Positions 10,621 to 23,005 of a DNA stretch of 64,000 nt are shown piece after piece. Origin of the DNA: Paguma larvata (taxonomy: Eukaryota; Chordata; Mammalia; Carnivora; Viverridae); NCBI GenBank assembly GCA_030068075.1, contig CM057835.1, positions 43,258,215 to 43,322,214 of the forward strand. Direction: 5' to 3'. Each line of letters begins with the position of its first letter. Positions within the stretch are counted from its first letter, which is position 1. Below the pieces are notes generated by a model, which was given only the letters and a program-made list of their open reading frames with translations, was not told the origin of the DNA and ran no database searches. The position numbers were made by a program, and so were the translations under genes.

Positions 10621-12671
10621 ATGATTAATTTGTTTCTTCAGGATTACTTTCTTTGTCAAATGGATTGATTCATCAAGATTTCTTCCCAAAGGTAAGTTGT
10701 GTTTTGAAAGGAATGAGAACACATGTAATTTGGAAAGTGAAAATTAAAGTAATCTCAATCACTTTACAATGATTACAAACAGCACTCTGTTGTTTTCACC
10801 AAATCCCTTAAGTCTCTGGGGAGAGAAATAAACACCTAGATGACAAAGCCCCGGCCACGGGCAAGACGTAAATTTGTATCAACGAATCACCTTTATAAGC
10901 AGCATCTCATTTCTTTAAAAACATCAGTAAACAGTTTGATAAATCCTGTGGACACTGAATCAGTAGTATTGGGTCTTTTAATGATGTCTTTAACCGAGTT
11001 GCATGTTAGCGTTATAAAGTCTGGTTAATTAAGGGATGTATAAGGAACACATAAGAAAAGCCATTTTAAAACCTCAACTGGGTGTGATGAGATCCATCGG
11101 TGAGGATACTGCTCATTAATTTATTCCGTTCTCACAATTTACTCTGTTCTATCACTTCTGTGATAGAAATTTATTTTAAAGATTAGTGCCAGGAAATGAT
11201 TTGTTCCCCATAAAAAGCTAATGTGTTTTCGTCAATGTAAATTAAATGAATGTCTAACTTTCCCTTTCCTTTGGCCATCAGGATAAGTAGAGCCTAAGAG
11301 ATATATTTCATTTGCATCAACTTTCTTAACTGTTCACTACTTTGTATTCTGATATCATTTTCTATTCTAATAGATCACTTATATCATTTTCTATTCTTAT
11401 AGATCACTTATATCATTTTCTACTCTTCTGTTCCTGATTTTATCTTTATTTTACTGTTTATATTTTGTGTAAGTCGCCTCCTAGATAAAAACAAGAAAAT
11501 TCTAAAACCATATTTTCAGACAAACATATAAACACTGTTGTTACTAACATTTGGTACAAAAGAAAAAAAATATGTGTTGTCTTTAATAGAAAATTCTCTG
11601 TAATGAATACCCATATAAAAGATGATAATACAGTAAATCTCAAATAAATGAAGCAGGCTATAAAAGCTCTGAGTTCTGAAAATGAAGTCCTCACAGGCAC
11701 TTTGAATTCAGTGAAGAAAAAGAGAATTTGACCTGGGATCTCAGCTTTCCATGAAGCTGATAAACAAGAAAGATTTAATGCGACACAGAATTGATTGATT
11801 ATTTTTGCAAGAGATACTTGCACTTTAAACTTTGCCCCTAATTACTGATTGAAAAATCTGAAATACTGTTCCATGAAACAAAATACATGTTTCAAAAAAT
11901 AAACATTCAGGAAATAGTTTAGCATACAGTAAAATTTAAATAAATGTTAGCTACTACCAAAACTATGGAAATTATAGCTATTATCATAACCAATAATCCA
12001 ATGGGAGAAGTAGTTTTTGTTAGGAGAACTATCCAAACACAACCAACTAAAATCACTCTGTATAGATGGTTGCCTGTCCCACCAATGGGTAAACATACGA
12101 TGTAAATGTTTTTTGTCTTTGTTTTTCAAAACTGCAGTAAATCAGAGTAAGTACTTGAAATATTGGTCAAAACAATGGAGCTAAAGAAGAAAAAACAATA
12201 AAGAAGCCTGAATCAAATCTGTGCTGCTTCATCTAATGATGTTGAATAGGTAAATCATCTAAAATGAAGCTGTTAATTTCTATCTGTAGGGTCTGTAGGA
12301 TAATTATATATGATCATATGAATAAGTGATTATTTACATATATTTAAGGTGCCGGTAAGAGGATAGGAATTTCATTGGCCACGTATCAGTGAGACAACAA
12401 ACAGTGTTTTACAAATAAATAACACTGCTGCATACACAGAGAGGCAAATAAAACAGTTTCTGGGGAGGCAGAACCTTTTCTGCAGAGTTTAATGATCCAA
12501 AACTCTTGGGTAATGTTTATTGCTGTTTGAGCTTTGGTAATTTCTTACTTGACCCTCTGTCTTTTCTGACCCAATAATGGCCCTTGTGACCATCCTCACT
12601 TTTGCCTATCAGATTATGGACTTTACCAGTCAACTGCTTATGGAAGGCTGACACGAGTCCTTTGGGTTTTC
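10621..12671. other. Unassigned sequence
   Basis: No gene recognised. A possible MIR tail fragment lies at 11915-11990 (TAAATAAATGTTAGCTACTACC). A short direct duplication TAGATCACTTATATCATTTTCTA occurs at 11371-11393 and 11400-11422. Confidence 0.4.
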
Positions 12672-12800
12672 CTCATTCAGCAAATATTTATTGCATACCT
12701 AGTTTCCAACTGGCATCATTCTAGATTCTGGGTGTATAGCCAAGAACAAAACAAAATTCTTTTCATATGGAGTGTACAATTCAAGGAGTGGGATTTAATA
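12672..12800 (-). mobile_element. L2 LINE 3' end
   Basis: Reads ATTCAGCAAATATTTATTGCATACC, then a CATTCTAGATTCTGGGTGTATAGCCAAGAACAAAAC block, the antisense L2 3' terminus order. Old and short. Confidence 0.65.
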
Positions 12801-15499
12801 ATGAAAACACTTTACTCACTCAAAACCAAGGCTGATTGTGATAACAAAGCAATTTAAGAGATGTGAATGAATAGCACAACAATATCTAAATACAATTAGG
12901 TTTGACACAAGTGGATTCATTATAGTTGGATGCGGAGGAATCACTGAAGCCTATTTCAATAGATACAAAAATCAAATGCCATCGTATTAAGCATGACAGA
13001 TTAAATATTCCAAAGATGACTGCTTCAATATGTATTTCATCCCTCATGTACTTCTTAGAGTGACATTGGCCTTGAATCTGGATGCATTTATGACTGTCTT
13101 AATCAACAGATGTGATAGAAAGATTTCTGTGAGACCTCCAATAATTGCAGGGACCACAGTTGGCCCACAAAGCAAGCCAGTCCCCAGTGGAGAGTCATTC
13201 CATGGCTCATTCTCCCTACATACAAGCGTACACCCTGAGGAGTCGTTATTCAATCACTCCAGGTCAGGATTTGTTGTTAAACGTGGTCTGGATCACTGTG
13301 ACACTGGTTTTGTTAAGCTACAAGGCCAGCATCCCCGAGCCTTGATTGCCACACGTGGCATAACCTGGGTTCAACCAGGCATCAGGAGGAGCGTATGATC
13401 GATCAGTTAGATCGAAACAAAGTTGTGTTTGTGCATCTTCATGTTTGGGAGCTTCCACTGACAGCATCAGATACAGCAGAATAGGTCAAGACCTGCCATG
13501 TTTACCTGAGTGTATTTATTTTTATAGCATGTGAACAGAGAAGACAAACTCAGCATAAGGTCAGGTTGTCAGGTGTAGCCGCCAGTTGAATCAGGCAGTA
13601 GTGTTGAATCTAGAGGACAAAGAGAATTCACCATGCTCTGCCCTCTATACCTTCCGGGGTCTAAGTTGTTCCCTCCCTGAGTACCATGGGGGTTTGCTCT
13701 CCCTCTACCACCACAAAATTAGTGCATTCAATCCTAGAACCTATAAGTTTAACTTTATCCTTTATTCACATCTAGATATTTTTCTCTATTACCCAGGAAA
13801 TAGCCAAAAGATGAGATGATCCTTTTCTGGGAATAGGCTCATTTGGGCTTTCACTGAGGTGTATGGACCAGGAAGAGGTGATGGCATTGGAGAAAGAGGT
13901 TCTTTCGGTGGTCAATAAAACCTGAAGTCTATAGATAGTAGGGAGCAAGAAATGCTCATCGAATACCTTTGACCCATTGCTGGGTGGTCTTTGTGATAAA
14001 AGAAACACCATAGACATATTGTATAAGGTCCAGAAAATTAAAAACATGACACAGATTAGTTTCAATGGCCCAAATACCATGGATGGACCACAACACCATA
14101 ATCTGAAAAACTGTCAAAACTATTGTGGCATCACTGGCAACCCCAAGGGGGGTGAGGGAGATGAAAAGTTCAGTGCACGCAAACTGCCAGGAGCCCAAAG
14201 GGTCCATAACTTCTGCAGTGTGTCCTCCTTCATCATGAAACAAAGGAGTCATCTACTGGCAAGAGCCACAAACCTGACATGCAGTGGTAGCTTCTGTTTC
14301 AGACCGAGAACCCCAGCGCCTGATAGTGATGGGGAGCCATATCCAGTATGATGATAAATCCATTTGTCAAGTCAGAAATCCAGGCAGTGCAGGGGTGACT
14401 GGCAGCTTGGTTTCAGTCAGAGAACAGATGATTGTCAAGGGCATTTACATTAGTGACCCAGACCACCCAATAGGCGGTCATAATTTATTTCCAGTTTGTG
14501 GCCCCAAAGAGTGGTGTCTTTGACCTGCCTATCTTTCAAGTGACAAAACAAATATCTAAGCGATTAGCAATAACACAAAAGTCAGTAAAAAATATCAAAG
14601 AGAGTATTGGCAAGAGCTATGAGAACAACCTTGAATTCCGGCTCTTTATTGGATAACGGAAGCTCAGGGTAGTTAGGAATCTGTTTTCCTCCTGATCATA
14701 AAAGACAGAGAGATGATTCAAATCCGTGTCTGGCTCTTTGTCAGCAGTGAAAATACAGAGCTCTGGGTGCATTTTAAACATCCAAAGTTTGTGTGTTGAA
14801 CTTGAGAGGTCAGCTGCTCAAAACTAAAAACAAATGCAAAGCCTTGCTTAGTGGTATGAAGCCATTCTTTCCTCCTGCAGCTTCTGGTGCTTTCCCCCCT
14901 CAGCTACATCACTGCTGACACTACTTGTTCCAGCTTTTGGTCCCCTTGGCTCAGCAGCCACATTGTCTTGTATGGGGCTTGCTGCCCCATCATCATTATA
15001 ATATCCCTTCCTCCTTCTATTTGGAAGAAAATGAAGCTAGGCACCATTCAGGTGACTAGATACAACCCTACCTCTCACCATTCAGCCTCTAAACATTAAT
15101 TAATAGCTTTCTACCTGTAATGGGAGGCCTTTACCCCCACCCCACCACTGAAAGAAGAGAATTCTCAAACTAGATCCTGGGAGTTTTTTCACATGCTCTA
15201 ACTCAGCCCATATGGGTCCTCATCCTTTCCATTCTAGAAACCCATGTCTTTATCAGCAATCTATCCTCATTACCCGAACTTAAAAACTGTACAAATTCTA
15301 AGATTTTACTCTCATTTCAAGTAACAAGTTAGGTTCTGTTTAGCCTTAAAACGCTGAAAGACAACACAAGACTCTTGCATCGGAGACATAAGTCTATACT
15401 ACAAAAGCACTAACCAGAGCTACATGTTTGTTTTCTTCCGTTTCCCACAGCCAAATAAAATGACACATCATGGTTGCCTGTACTTGCAATGGGTTGTGG
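12801..15499. other. Unassigned; possible upstream part of the ERVL relic
   Basis: Contains several moderately long frames on both strands (for example 13030-13398 plus, 13977-14351 plus, 13956-14252 minus), none giving a protein I recognise. Its position just upstream of an ERVL pol relic makes retroviral leader, gag or protease sequence plausible. I see no conserved motif such as a CCHC knuckle or a DTG protease triplet to prove it. Confidence 0.3.
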
Positions 15500-16402
15500 G
15501 AGAGAAATAATGAGCTTAGGATAGTTACCCGTATGATAATAAATGGAAGAAAATCATGTTACCTCGTCTGTCAGACACAATCCTGAGAAATGGCCAAGCT
15601 AAAGAGAAATCAGGGCCTTGCATTCTTGGCATACCTAGCAAGAATGTGCAGGGATGTTCGGGACCATGGCAATTGTTTCTTCCAATAGAAAGGGGGTCAA
15701 AATTACTTTGCATTTACATAGAATGAACAACCATACACATTAACAGTCATGCCTTAGGGATATTTATTACCACTGCTATTTGTCACAGTATATTTCAAAA
15801 ACCTGGACTGTCTGGCACTTTCCAAGCACTATCACATTGGCTCACTATATTGATGACTTCACATATAACAAATCCAGTGACAAAGAGGCAGCAGGTACCC
15901 TGATACCTTGAAAAGGAGTACTTTTTGATTCATCCAGAATAGAAGTATGTGCTTCAGAGGTTGGGAAATAAGCCCTATAAAGATTAAGGAGCTTCTTGAA
16001 TCAAGTCTTTCTAAGAATCTAGTAATATGGAACACTATAGGACATGCCTTCCAAATCGAAACACAAGTTATTATATCTTTCACTTCTATCACTAGAAAAG
16101 AAGTATAATTCTTAGAGACTTCTTTGAATTATGGAGGAAGGATATTCCATACTTGCAAATAATGTTTGAACCCATTTATCAGGTGGCATCGAAGGCCATT
16201 AGATCTGATTGGAGTTAGAGAAAGAAAAGGCTTGGAAACAGGGCCATTGTATGTTCAACCTACCACATGGGCCATATAACTTAGTACATCTTAGGCTACT
16301 TGAATTATCTGTGGTAGCAAGCGATGCTGTAAACAGTTTCATGCAAAAGTTAATAGCAGAATTGCAGCACAGTGCAGAGAAACTATCCACTATTTAAAAA
16401 GG
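15500..16402 (+). pseudogene. ERVL (class III ERV) pol relic, 5' segment
   Basis: Old endogenous retrovirus-L reverse-transcriptase sequence. A YIDD catalytic motif is legible at 15846-15857, in a frame that then shows the charged, lysine-rich thumb region around 16050-16110. An RNase H-like connection region lies in the 16209-16397 frame. Several stops and frame shifts separate these blocks, so it is non-functional. The pol sequence is interrupted at 16403 by an L1M and resumes at 20049. The 5' limit is uncertain. Confidence 0.65.
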
Positions 16403-17190
16403 AGTTCCTGGGGGGAGAACTTCCAAAATAATAAAGTAAGGATTTCTGAAAATCTGCTCATCTATAAAGTAACAATGTCACTAGCAAAAATTTTTCAAAA
16501 TCAACTTTTCCAGAGCTCTTGAAATTCACCAGAGACTCAAAAAATTCAAAATATATTAATTAAAGAAAAAACAAGCAAGTCTTGGTAACAGTAGTGATCT
16601 TTGTGGTATTTTAACTTATCTAATCTCCACTCCCATCTCCCAGCTCCATGATAACTTTGAATATCAACAGTTTCATAACTACAATCATTGTAAAAACTGG
16701 CAGCCTACATCCATTCATTAGAGGGGCAAAAATATTTGAAACTCTTCCAACAAGTTCTATTCCCAAAGAATTGTCATTGTTTGATCTATCTTATAGTTGT
16801 TCCCTAGGAAAGCTTTATTCTAAGAGCTTGTTTTTATTTGACTTGATTCAAGGCTCAGGAACAGCCCTATAATCAAGACATTCATCAAAAACAATCAGTG
16901 GGAATTGTTTAACATCACAGCTTCCTGAGGCATTAATACCATTAGGGGCTAACAAGACACTGACTGAATAACTTGAAAGGAAAGCTGAGAAATGTGATGT
17001 CCATAGCGAATTTGACCAACACATTCCCTGGGATCTAGAAGGCCATACACAGGTTTAAGGCTCTGCATGTGTCCAGGAGGGATCTAAGAAAGTTGTATTC
17101 TCTACTTCTGGATGACTTTGAGTTTCTTCGCAAGCAAGTAGTGAAGGCTAGGGAAGATTTTAAATTGCCTGCTGGAGGATTGAAGCCTTC

Positions 17191-17241
17191 CCACCAAAAA
17201 AAACAAAAACAAACACAAACAAACAAACAAAAACAAAAAAA
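17191..17241. repeat. (CAAA)n-like simple repeat
   Basis: CCACCAAAAA followed by CAAA/CAAAAA units within the L1M 5'UTR. Confidence 0.8.
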
Positions 17242-17838
17242 CCTTTTAGCATAGATTGGGAGACTTATTGGTTCAAGACATTTAAGGAAATCTCTATCTA
17301 ATCATTATCTTACCACTAGGCTAACTGGAAGAAAGAATTCTGTGGCCACATATAATAAAGAATGCATACTTTATTGACTTATACAGGGAAAGTCACTAAA
17401 CAAATAAACAGAAACAACCAACTCTGGGGAGGTAGCTAATCTGATTTCCAGAGCTGTAGCTTCATATTATTTAAACTGTATAGTTTAAAAAGAAAAAAAG
17501 TATGAAACACGCAAAGAAACAGGAAAAGCTATTCCATATACAGGGGGGCAGAGTAATCAATAGAAACTATCCCTGAGGAAGTACAGATATTGGTGTTACT
17601 GGCAAAGACTTTAAAATATCAAATAGAAATTCTGGAGTTGAAAAGTAAAAGAACTAAAATGAAAAATTTACTAGAGGAACTAAGCATAAAATTTGAACTA
17701 GCAGAGGAAAGAATCAGTGAACTTGAAGATAGGTCAATCGAGATTATCCGGTTTGAGTGAAGAAAGTAAAACAACGAAGAAAATAGTACAGACATGTGGA
17801 ATACCATTAAGGAATCAACATATAAATAACTAGAAGAC

Positions 17839-18180
17839 AGCTATGGTCCGAATATTTGTGTTCCCACAAAAAATTCATATGTTGAAATCTTAATTCGTGA
17901 TGTGATAGTACTAGAAAGTGATGACTTTGGGAAGTGCTATGTCATGAAGGTAGAGTCCTGATGAATGGAATTAATGTTCTTATAAAAAAGGCCCTTTTCT
18001 TTCCATCATATGATGACACAGCAAAAAGGTGCTGGCAATGAACTAGGAAGAGGGCTCTCATCTAATATTGGTGTCTTGATCTTGAACTTCCCAGTTGCCA
18101 GCACTGTGAGAAATAAATTTCTGTTGTTTATAGCCTATCCAGTCTCTGGTATTTTGTTTATGTCTAAACAGACCACGACA
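17839..18180 (+). mobile_element. Solo ERVL-MaLR (MLT1-type) LTR in L1M ORF1
   Basis: Sense LTR reading CTATGGTCCGAATATTTGTG near its start, TGAGAAATAAATTTCTGTTG near its end (polyadenylation-signal region) and ending in ACA. A 5-bp duplication AAGAC lies on both sides (17834-17838 and 18181-18185). L1 ORF1-like sequence is contiguous across it, so it inserted after the L1M. Confidence 0.85.
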
Positions 18181-18384
18181 AAGACCTAGAAAGAGAATAG
18201 ACAAAGAAAGAAGCAGACAAAATATTTGAAGAAACAATGGCCAAAAGTTTCCCAAGTTCGATGAAAAATATTAATATAAACATAAAGAAGTTCAACAAAC
18301 TCCAAGTAAAATAACCTCGAAAAAATCCACATCTGGAACTAGTATTTTCTAACTGTCAAAGACAAAGACAAAAAAAAAACTTGA

Positions 18385-18546
18385 GGGCACCTAAGTGCCT
18401 CAGTCAGTTCAGTGTCCGACTTCAGCTCAGATCATGATCTTGCAGTCCATGAGTTTGGGCCCCTATTTAGGCTCTGTGCTGATAGTTCAGAGCCTGGAGA
18501 CTGTTTTGGATTCTGTGTCTCCCTCTCTTTCTGCCCCTTTCCTGCT

Positions 18547-18582
<36 letters not shown>

Positions 18583-18617
18583 CTCTCTCTCTCTCTCAAA
18601 AATAAACAAACATTAAA
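18385..18617 (+). mobile_element. CAN-SINE in L1M
   Basis: Starts GGGCACCTAAGTGCCTCAG. It has a long CT microsatellite at 18551-18597 and the tail AAAAATAAACAAACATTAA. L1 ORF1-like sequence resumes at about 18625. The A-box is diverged, so this is a moderately old copy. Confidence 0.92.
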
Positions 18618-19334
18618 GAGAGAGGTCTTGAAAGCAGAGAAAGAAAAGTGACTCATCACAGACAAGAGATTCACAATAAGTTTAACAATCCACTTACTAA
18701 AACCATGGATGTCTGAGGGCAATGGAATGTCATATTCAAAGTGCTGAAAAGAAAAACTGGAGAGCCAACAATTATATATCAACGAAAATCATCCTTCAAA
18801 AATGTAGATGATAGGAAGACAATACCAGATAAAAACTGAGAGAATTATTAATAGCAAATCTATGCTATAGACACACTAGAGTACTTTGGACTGAAATGAA
18901 AGAGCATTAAACAGTAATTCAAAACCACTTGAAGAAATAAACAACAACTGAGGGGAGTCTCTTAGCCACTAAAATATTTTTAAATATTTCATTCCATTTC
19001 AAAAATGGACACATAATTTGAATAAATATTTCTCCCAAGAAGATAAATAAAGGGTCAATAAACACACAAAAAGATATTGAACATCATTGGTCATTAGGGA
19101 AAAGCAAATCAAAACAATGAAAACAAAAATAGAAGTAACACCTACTAGGATGGTTAAACTAATTGTCAGTTTGTGAAATTGTGCAGCCATTTTGGAATAT
19201 AATTTTGAAGTTCTTTAAAATGTTAAACACAGAGTTACCTCATAACCCAGCAATTCCACTTTTCATTATGTAGGACTGAAGACATATGTCCAAATAAAGA
19301 CTTGTACACAGGTGTTTATAGCAGCATTATTCTT

Positions 19335-19556
19335 TTTTTTAATTTTTTAAATGCTTATTTATTTTTGAAGGAGAAAGAGACAGAGTGTGAGGAGGGGAGG
19401 GACAGAGAGAGAGGGAGACACAGAATCATTCCAAAGCAGGCTCCAGGCTCTGTGCTGATAGTGCAGAGCCTGACTTGGGGCTTGAACCCATGAACCACAA
19501 GATCATGACCTGAGCCAAAGTCGGATGCTCAACCGACTGAGCCACCCAGGCACCCC
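19335..19556 (-). mobile_element. CAN-SINE, full length, in L1M 3'UTR
   Basis: Antisense, ending CCACCCAGGCACCCC at right. A perfect 13-bp duplication CAGCATTATTCTT flanks it (19322-19334 and 19562-19574), with a few extra bases before the right copy. The L1M reads on across it. Confidence 0.95.
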
Positions 19557-20048
19557 ATCAACAGCATTATTCTTAACAGACAAAAAGTGGAAAACCCCCA
19601 ATATCCATCAGCTGATGGACAGATAAATGAAATTTTGTGTATCTATACAACTAAAATTTATTTATTGTAAATAAAAAGGAATAAATTAGCAATACCTGAC
19701 ACAGTATGAATAGACCTTGAAAACTTGGTGAAAGAAGCCAGACTCACAGGCCACATATTATGTGATTCTAATTATATGTACTTTCTAAAATAAGCAAATT
19801 CATGGAGAAATAAAAAAAAATTAATTGTTGCCTAAAACTGAGGTAATTGGAGGGAATGGGGGAGACTACTAATGGGTATGAGGTTTTATTTGGTGATAAG
19901 AATAATGTTCTAAATCAGATAGTTGTGATGGTTGCCCAACTCTGTGAATGAACTAAAAAAACACCAAATTATACACTTCAAAAGAGTGAATTAAAGCATG
20001 TGAGTTATAGTAATAAAGCTCTTACAAGAAAACAAACAACCAGTTCCT

Positions 20049-20540
20049 ATACTGCTACTAGGTCATGGTAGAAACTGAGCTTCTAATCGTTAGATAGCAG
20101 ATAACCAAGTAGCCAGAAGTTACCATTATGACCCATCAAACAAAAGGTCAGATAAGCCCAGCAGCACTCCACGGGGCTGTATATGGGCCCTACGCCATAT
20201 GCTTCCTCTCACTCAGGGTAGGCTAGCTACTGCCACAGCTCAATGTCTTACCTGTCAGCAACATAGACTAAGACTGGCCCCAGAACCATACTGTCCCAAG
20301 AGAAGATCACTCACCCTCTTGGCGGCAAGTTGAGGATTATGTTTTGTACCCAAGTGATTCACTGGAACATCTTTTCCATACTTCCATATCCAAATTTCAC
20401 TAAATGTGTTTGTACCGAAACCAGAATCTGATGGTGCATGCTAAATAGGGCCTAGACCACTCTGGGATGTAAGTCTCTGTGAACCCACTAGACCAGCCAC
20501 TTGGACCAGCATATGTGCTCACTGAGGGAAGGAGAATCTA
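20049..20540 (+). pseudogene. ERVL pol relic, 3' segment
   Basis: Continuation of the pol relic after the L1M. The frame starting at 20041 has the RNase H-domain-like stretch following the region lost at 16402. Several in-frame stops are present. No intact integrase domain is visible. The 3' limit is unclear because MER20 follows. Confidence 0.6.
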
Positions 20541-20582
20541 GAACAGGTGGAGAAGCGATGAAAGGATGCATATCAGTGACAG

Positions 20583-20745
20583 CAGAATTTCTTGACCTCA
20601 GCACTCTTGACACTTTGCACTGGATAATTTTTTGCTAGGGGGGCTGTTCTGTGCATTGTGGGACATCTGTCAGTGGCACCTCCAGATATGGTGATGGAAA
20701 TATCTCCAGACATTGTCAAATCTTCCCTGACTGAGATCCACTGAA
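20583..20745 (-). mobile_element. MER20 hAT-Charlie DNA transposon
   Basis: Antisense copy. TTTCTTGACCTCAGCACTCTTGACA near the left end, GGGGGGCTGTTCTGTGCATTGT in the middle and ATATCTCCAGACATTGTCAAAT near the right end follow the MER20 order. It probably inserted in the retroviral relic. Confidence 0.85.
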
Positions 20746-21295
20746 TTACAGCAATGGGAACAAAAGCAGCAGTTGGAGTTCTAATGTGTCCAGCTAACCT
20801 TCCCCTCTTTGAAGTTTTCCCAGAAATTGTGGTGACCCAGAACCCTGGAGAAGCTGTGCCTGGGTAGGTGTACTTGGCATAAGAAGAAACGGGATCTGAG
20901 CAGTGACAGCAGTGAGCTCTAGTGGGTACTTTGGGGGTCCCATCCAGATCCCCTTTACCAACAGAGTAACTGCCAGCAACACTCGCTGCTAGTGTGATGA
21001 CAACAATTCAAAGATGCACTCTTCTCTGGAGAATTTCCCTTTGCCAAATGGGAGTTCCCATGTTGGAGAGGATACAACTCCACACCCCTCTAAGTGGGAC
21101 TAACTAATGTAATTTTAGCTGCAAATCTTCCTGGAGAAATCAAACTAAAGCCAGTTCCCAGCCAAGCCACATTCCACAAATGTGGTCCCTTTGTTTCTTA
21201 TTGATTTTCTTCTTCTCCTCCTGAGTACGCTCAACCAATAAGCCTCCTAACCAAGAGTCTCCACCTCAGGTTCTGCTTCCCAGGACAAAAAACAA
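20746..21295. other. Unassigned sequence
   Basis: No gene or repeat family recognised. Could be further degraded ERVL pol, given its position. Confidence 0.35.
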
Positions 21296-21515
21296 TTATT
21301 TAATATCTATAATGTGCAAGCATTCAACTCAGATTTTTTCATTCCTAATACTATTTAGCCTTCAGGGTAAGACTATATATTATTAGTCCTACATGACAAA
21401 TGAGGTAAGAACTTCAAGAAGCATGAATTGTCCAAAGTTCCCCCTAAAAATGGTAGAACCACCATTTGAATCCAGTTCATGACTTCGAAGTTTATATTCT
21501 TAACCACTACACTAG
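21296..21515 (-). mobile_element. MIR SINE
   Basis: Antisense. TTAATATCTATAATGTGCAAGCATT at left, ACAAATGAGGTAAGAACTTCAAG in the core, and TTCTTAACCACTACACTAG at the right (5') end. Confidence 0.8.
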
Positions 21516-22481
21516 TCTCTCTTTGAAGGTAAAAGTTACCAAAGATAAAGTTTTTCTCCTAAAGGGTGACTCCTCTCCTTGCTGGAGTGGTTCCAGGACT
21601 AGGAGCTTCTGTTCTCTGACTGAGTTCATGCAAGGTTAGTGTTGGAGATATTCTAAGGTCAAGAGTTCCATTTCTCAGTATCAGATGATACGTCCTCAGG
21701 CAAGAGGGTGTTTCTGACTCCTATAAGAATACTGTCTGGTTCTCTAGGGAGGAAAGGGATTTGACATTCAGTATTAGCTTCTGTTTTGAAGAGTAGAAAG
21801 AGGACAATATGGGAAATTGCTTTCAAAGGCCTCTCACAATGGAAAATAAAGATAAACGAGTGGCAGTAAATTGTGTCAACATCGAATTGTACGATCTATT
21901 TTACTTAACTATTTTAATAAGAACTTGAAAGAAAGATGCATTGTACATGAAGCCCCTGACAGTTGAGTGAGAACCAAGTGAATTACACATTAAAAGTATA
22001 AGTTTTATGGGAATTAGCTCCGGGCTATCTAGGGGGTTGGGTGTTGATGAATATTTTCATTTTATCTAAAGAAAATTGCAATACACTTTTGCTTTAGTGA
22101 GAATTTGCATTTTATCCATGCATTTAAAATAAAGAGAGGCCAGTAAACATTATCATGTTACCTTGGGTAGATTTTGTTTTAATTGAAATGCCACCAAGAG
22201 ATATAACTTCTTCACATTGGAGGGTATTTTGTTGTGTTCTGTTTGGTTTTGTTCTTTTTTTTTTTTTTTTGACCGTTTATAATTTGGTGATTATTTTTAG
22301 CAGTACATGTAATAAAATTGGTAGAGTACTGTGGAACAAAAGATAACAATCCAGGTCCATACAAAGATTTCCCATTTCCAAAGCCAATTTATTTTGAGGA
22401 AGGTATTTTTTTTAGCAGTAGTGATTTCACAGATTTTTCTAGATTTCCCAGATTTTCTTGCTAGATAAAGAAGCTTTTTCT
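21516..22481. other. Unassigned sequence
   Basis: No gene recognised. T run at 22255-22270. Confidence 0.4.
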
Positions 22482-22699
22482 TTAAATGATTTTAATGTTT
22501 ATTTATTTTTTGGAGAGAGACAGAGAGAGAGAGCACAAGCAGGTGAGAAGCAGAGAGAAAGGTAGACACAGAATTTGAAATAGGCTCCAGGCTCTGAGCT
22601 GTCAGCACAGAGCTGGAGGAGGGGTTCAAACTCTGAATGGCAAGATCGTGACCTGAGCTTAAGTCAGATGCTTAACCGACTGAGCAACCCAGGCGCCCC
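22482..22699 (-). mobile_element. CAN-SINE, full length
   Basis: Antisense, ending AACCCAGGCGCCCC. Flanks AAGCTTTTTCT and AAGACTTTTTCT form a near-perfect duplication. Confidence 0.93.
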
Positions 22700-22810
22700 A
22701 AGACTTTTTCTATGGGCTACAGTATGGACCAATGAAACCAAGCATTGATGCAGTATGTATAATCGCAGAAGTGGAGGGGAAAAATCTTCCATTTAAAAAC
22801 AGCCAACTTA

Positions 22811-23005
22811 CTAGTGTCCCTGGATGGGACTTTTGATTTGGGCTCAGGTCAGGATCCCACGGTTCATGGATTTGGTTCCCATGTGGGGCTGTGTGCTGAT
22901 AACTGCAGAGCCTGCTTGAGATTCTCTGTCTCCCTCTCTCTCGGCCTCCCCCGCTTTCTCTCTCTTTCTCTACATAAATAAACATCAAAAAATAAAATAA
23001 AAAAT
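22811..23005 (+). mobile_element. CAN-SINE with A-box deletion
   Basis: Sense copy in which the start is fused to GATTTGGGCTCAGGTCAGGATC, lacking about 30 bases. The tail is AAATAAACATCAAAAAATAAAAT. The flanks AAAAACAGCCAACTTA and AAAAACAGTCAATTTA differ only by transitions, consistent with an aged 16-bp duplication. Confidence 0.88.

Larger units (their letters stand above)
16410..20041 (+). mobile_element. L1M with internal ORF2 deletion, inserted in ERVL pol
   Basis: Starts with an L1M 5'UTR signature (GGGAGAACTTCCAAAATAAT at 16413-16432). ORF1-type coiled-coil sequence runs from about 17560 to 18955 (for example GAACTTGAAGATAGGTCAAT at 17719-17738). It then jumps near 18960-18980 to the ORF2 C-terminus and 3'UTR, with CAATTCCACTTTTCATTATGTAGG at 19252-19275. 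Most of ORF2 is absent. A 7-bp duplication AGTTCCT flanks the element (16403-16409 and 20042-20048), and ERVL pol continues on the far side. It is interrupted by a MaLR LTR (17839-18180) and two SINEs. Two independent L1 fragments are the alternative, but the shared duplication argues for one insertion followed by a deletion. Confidence 0.7.
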
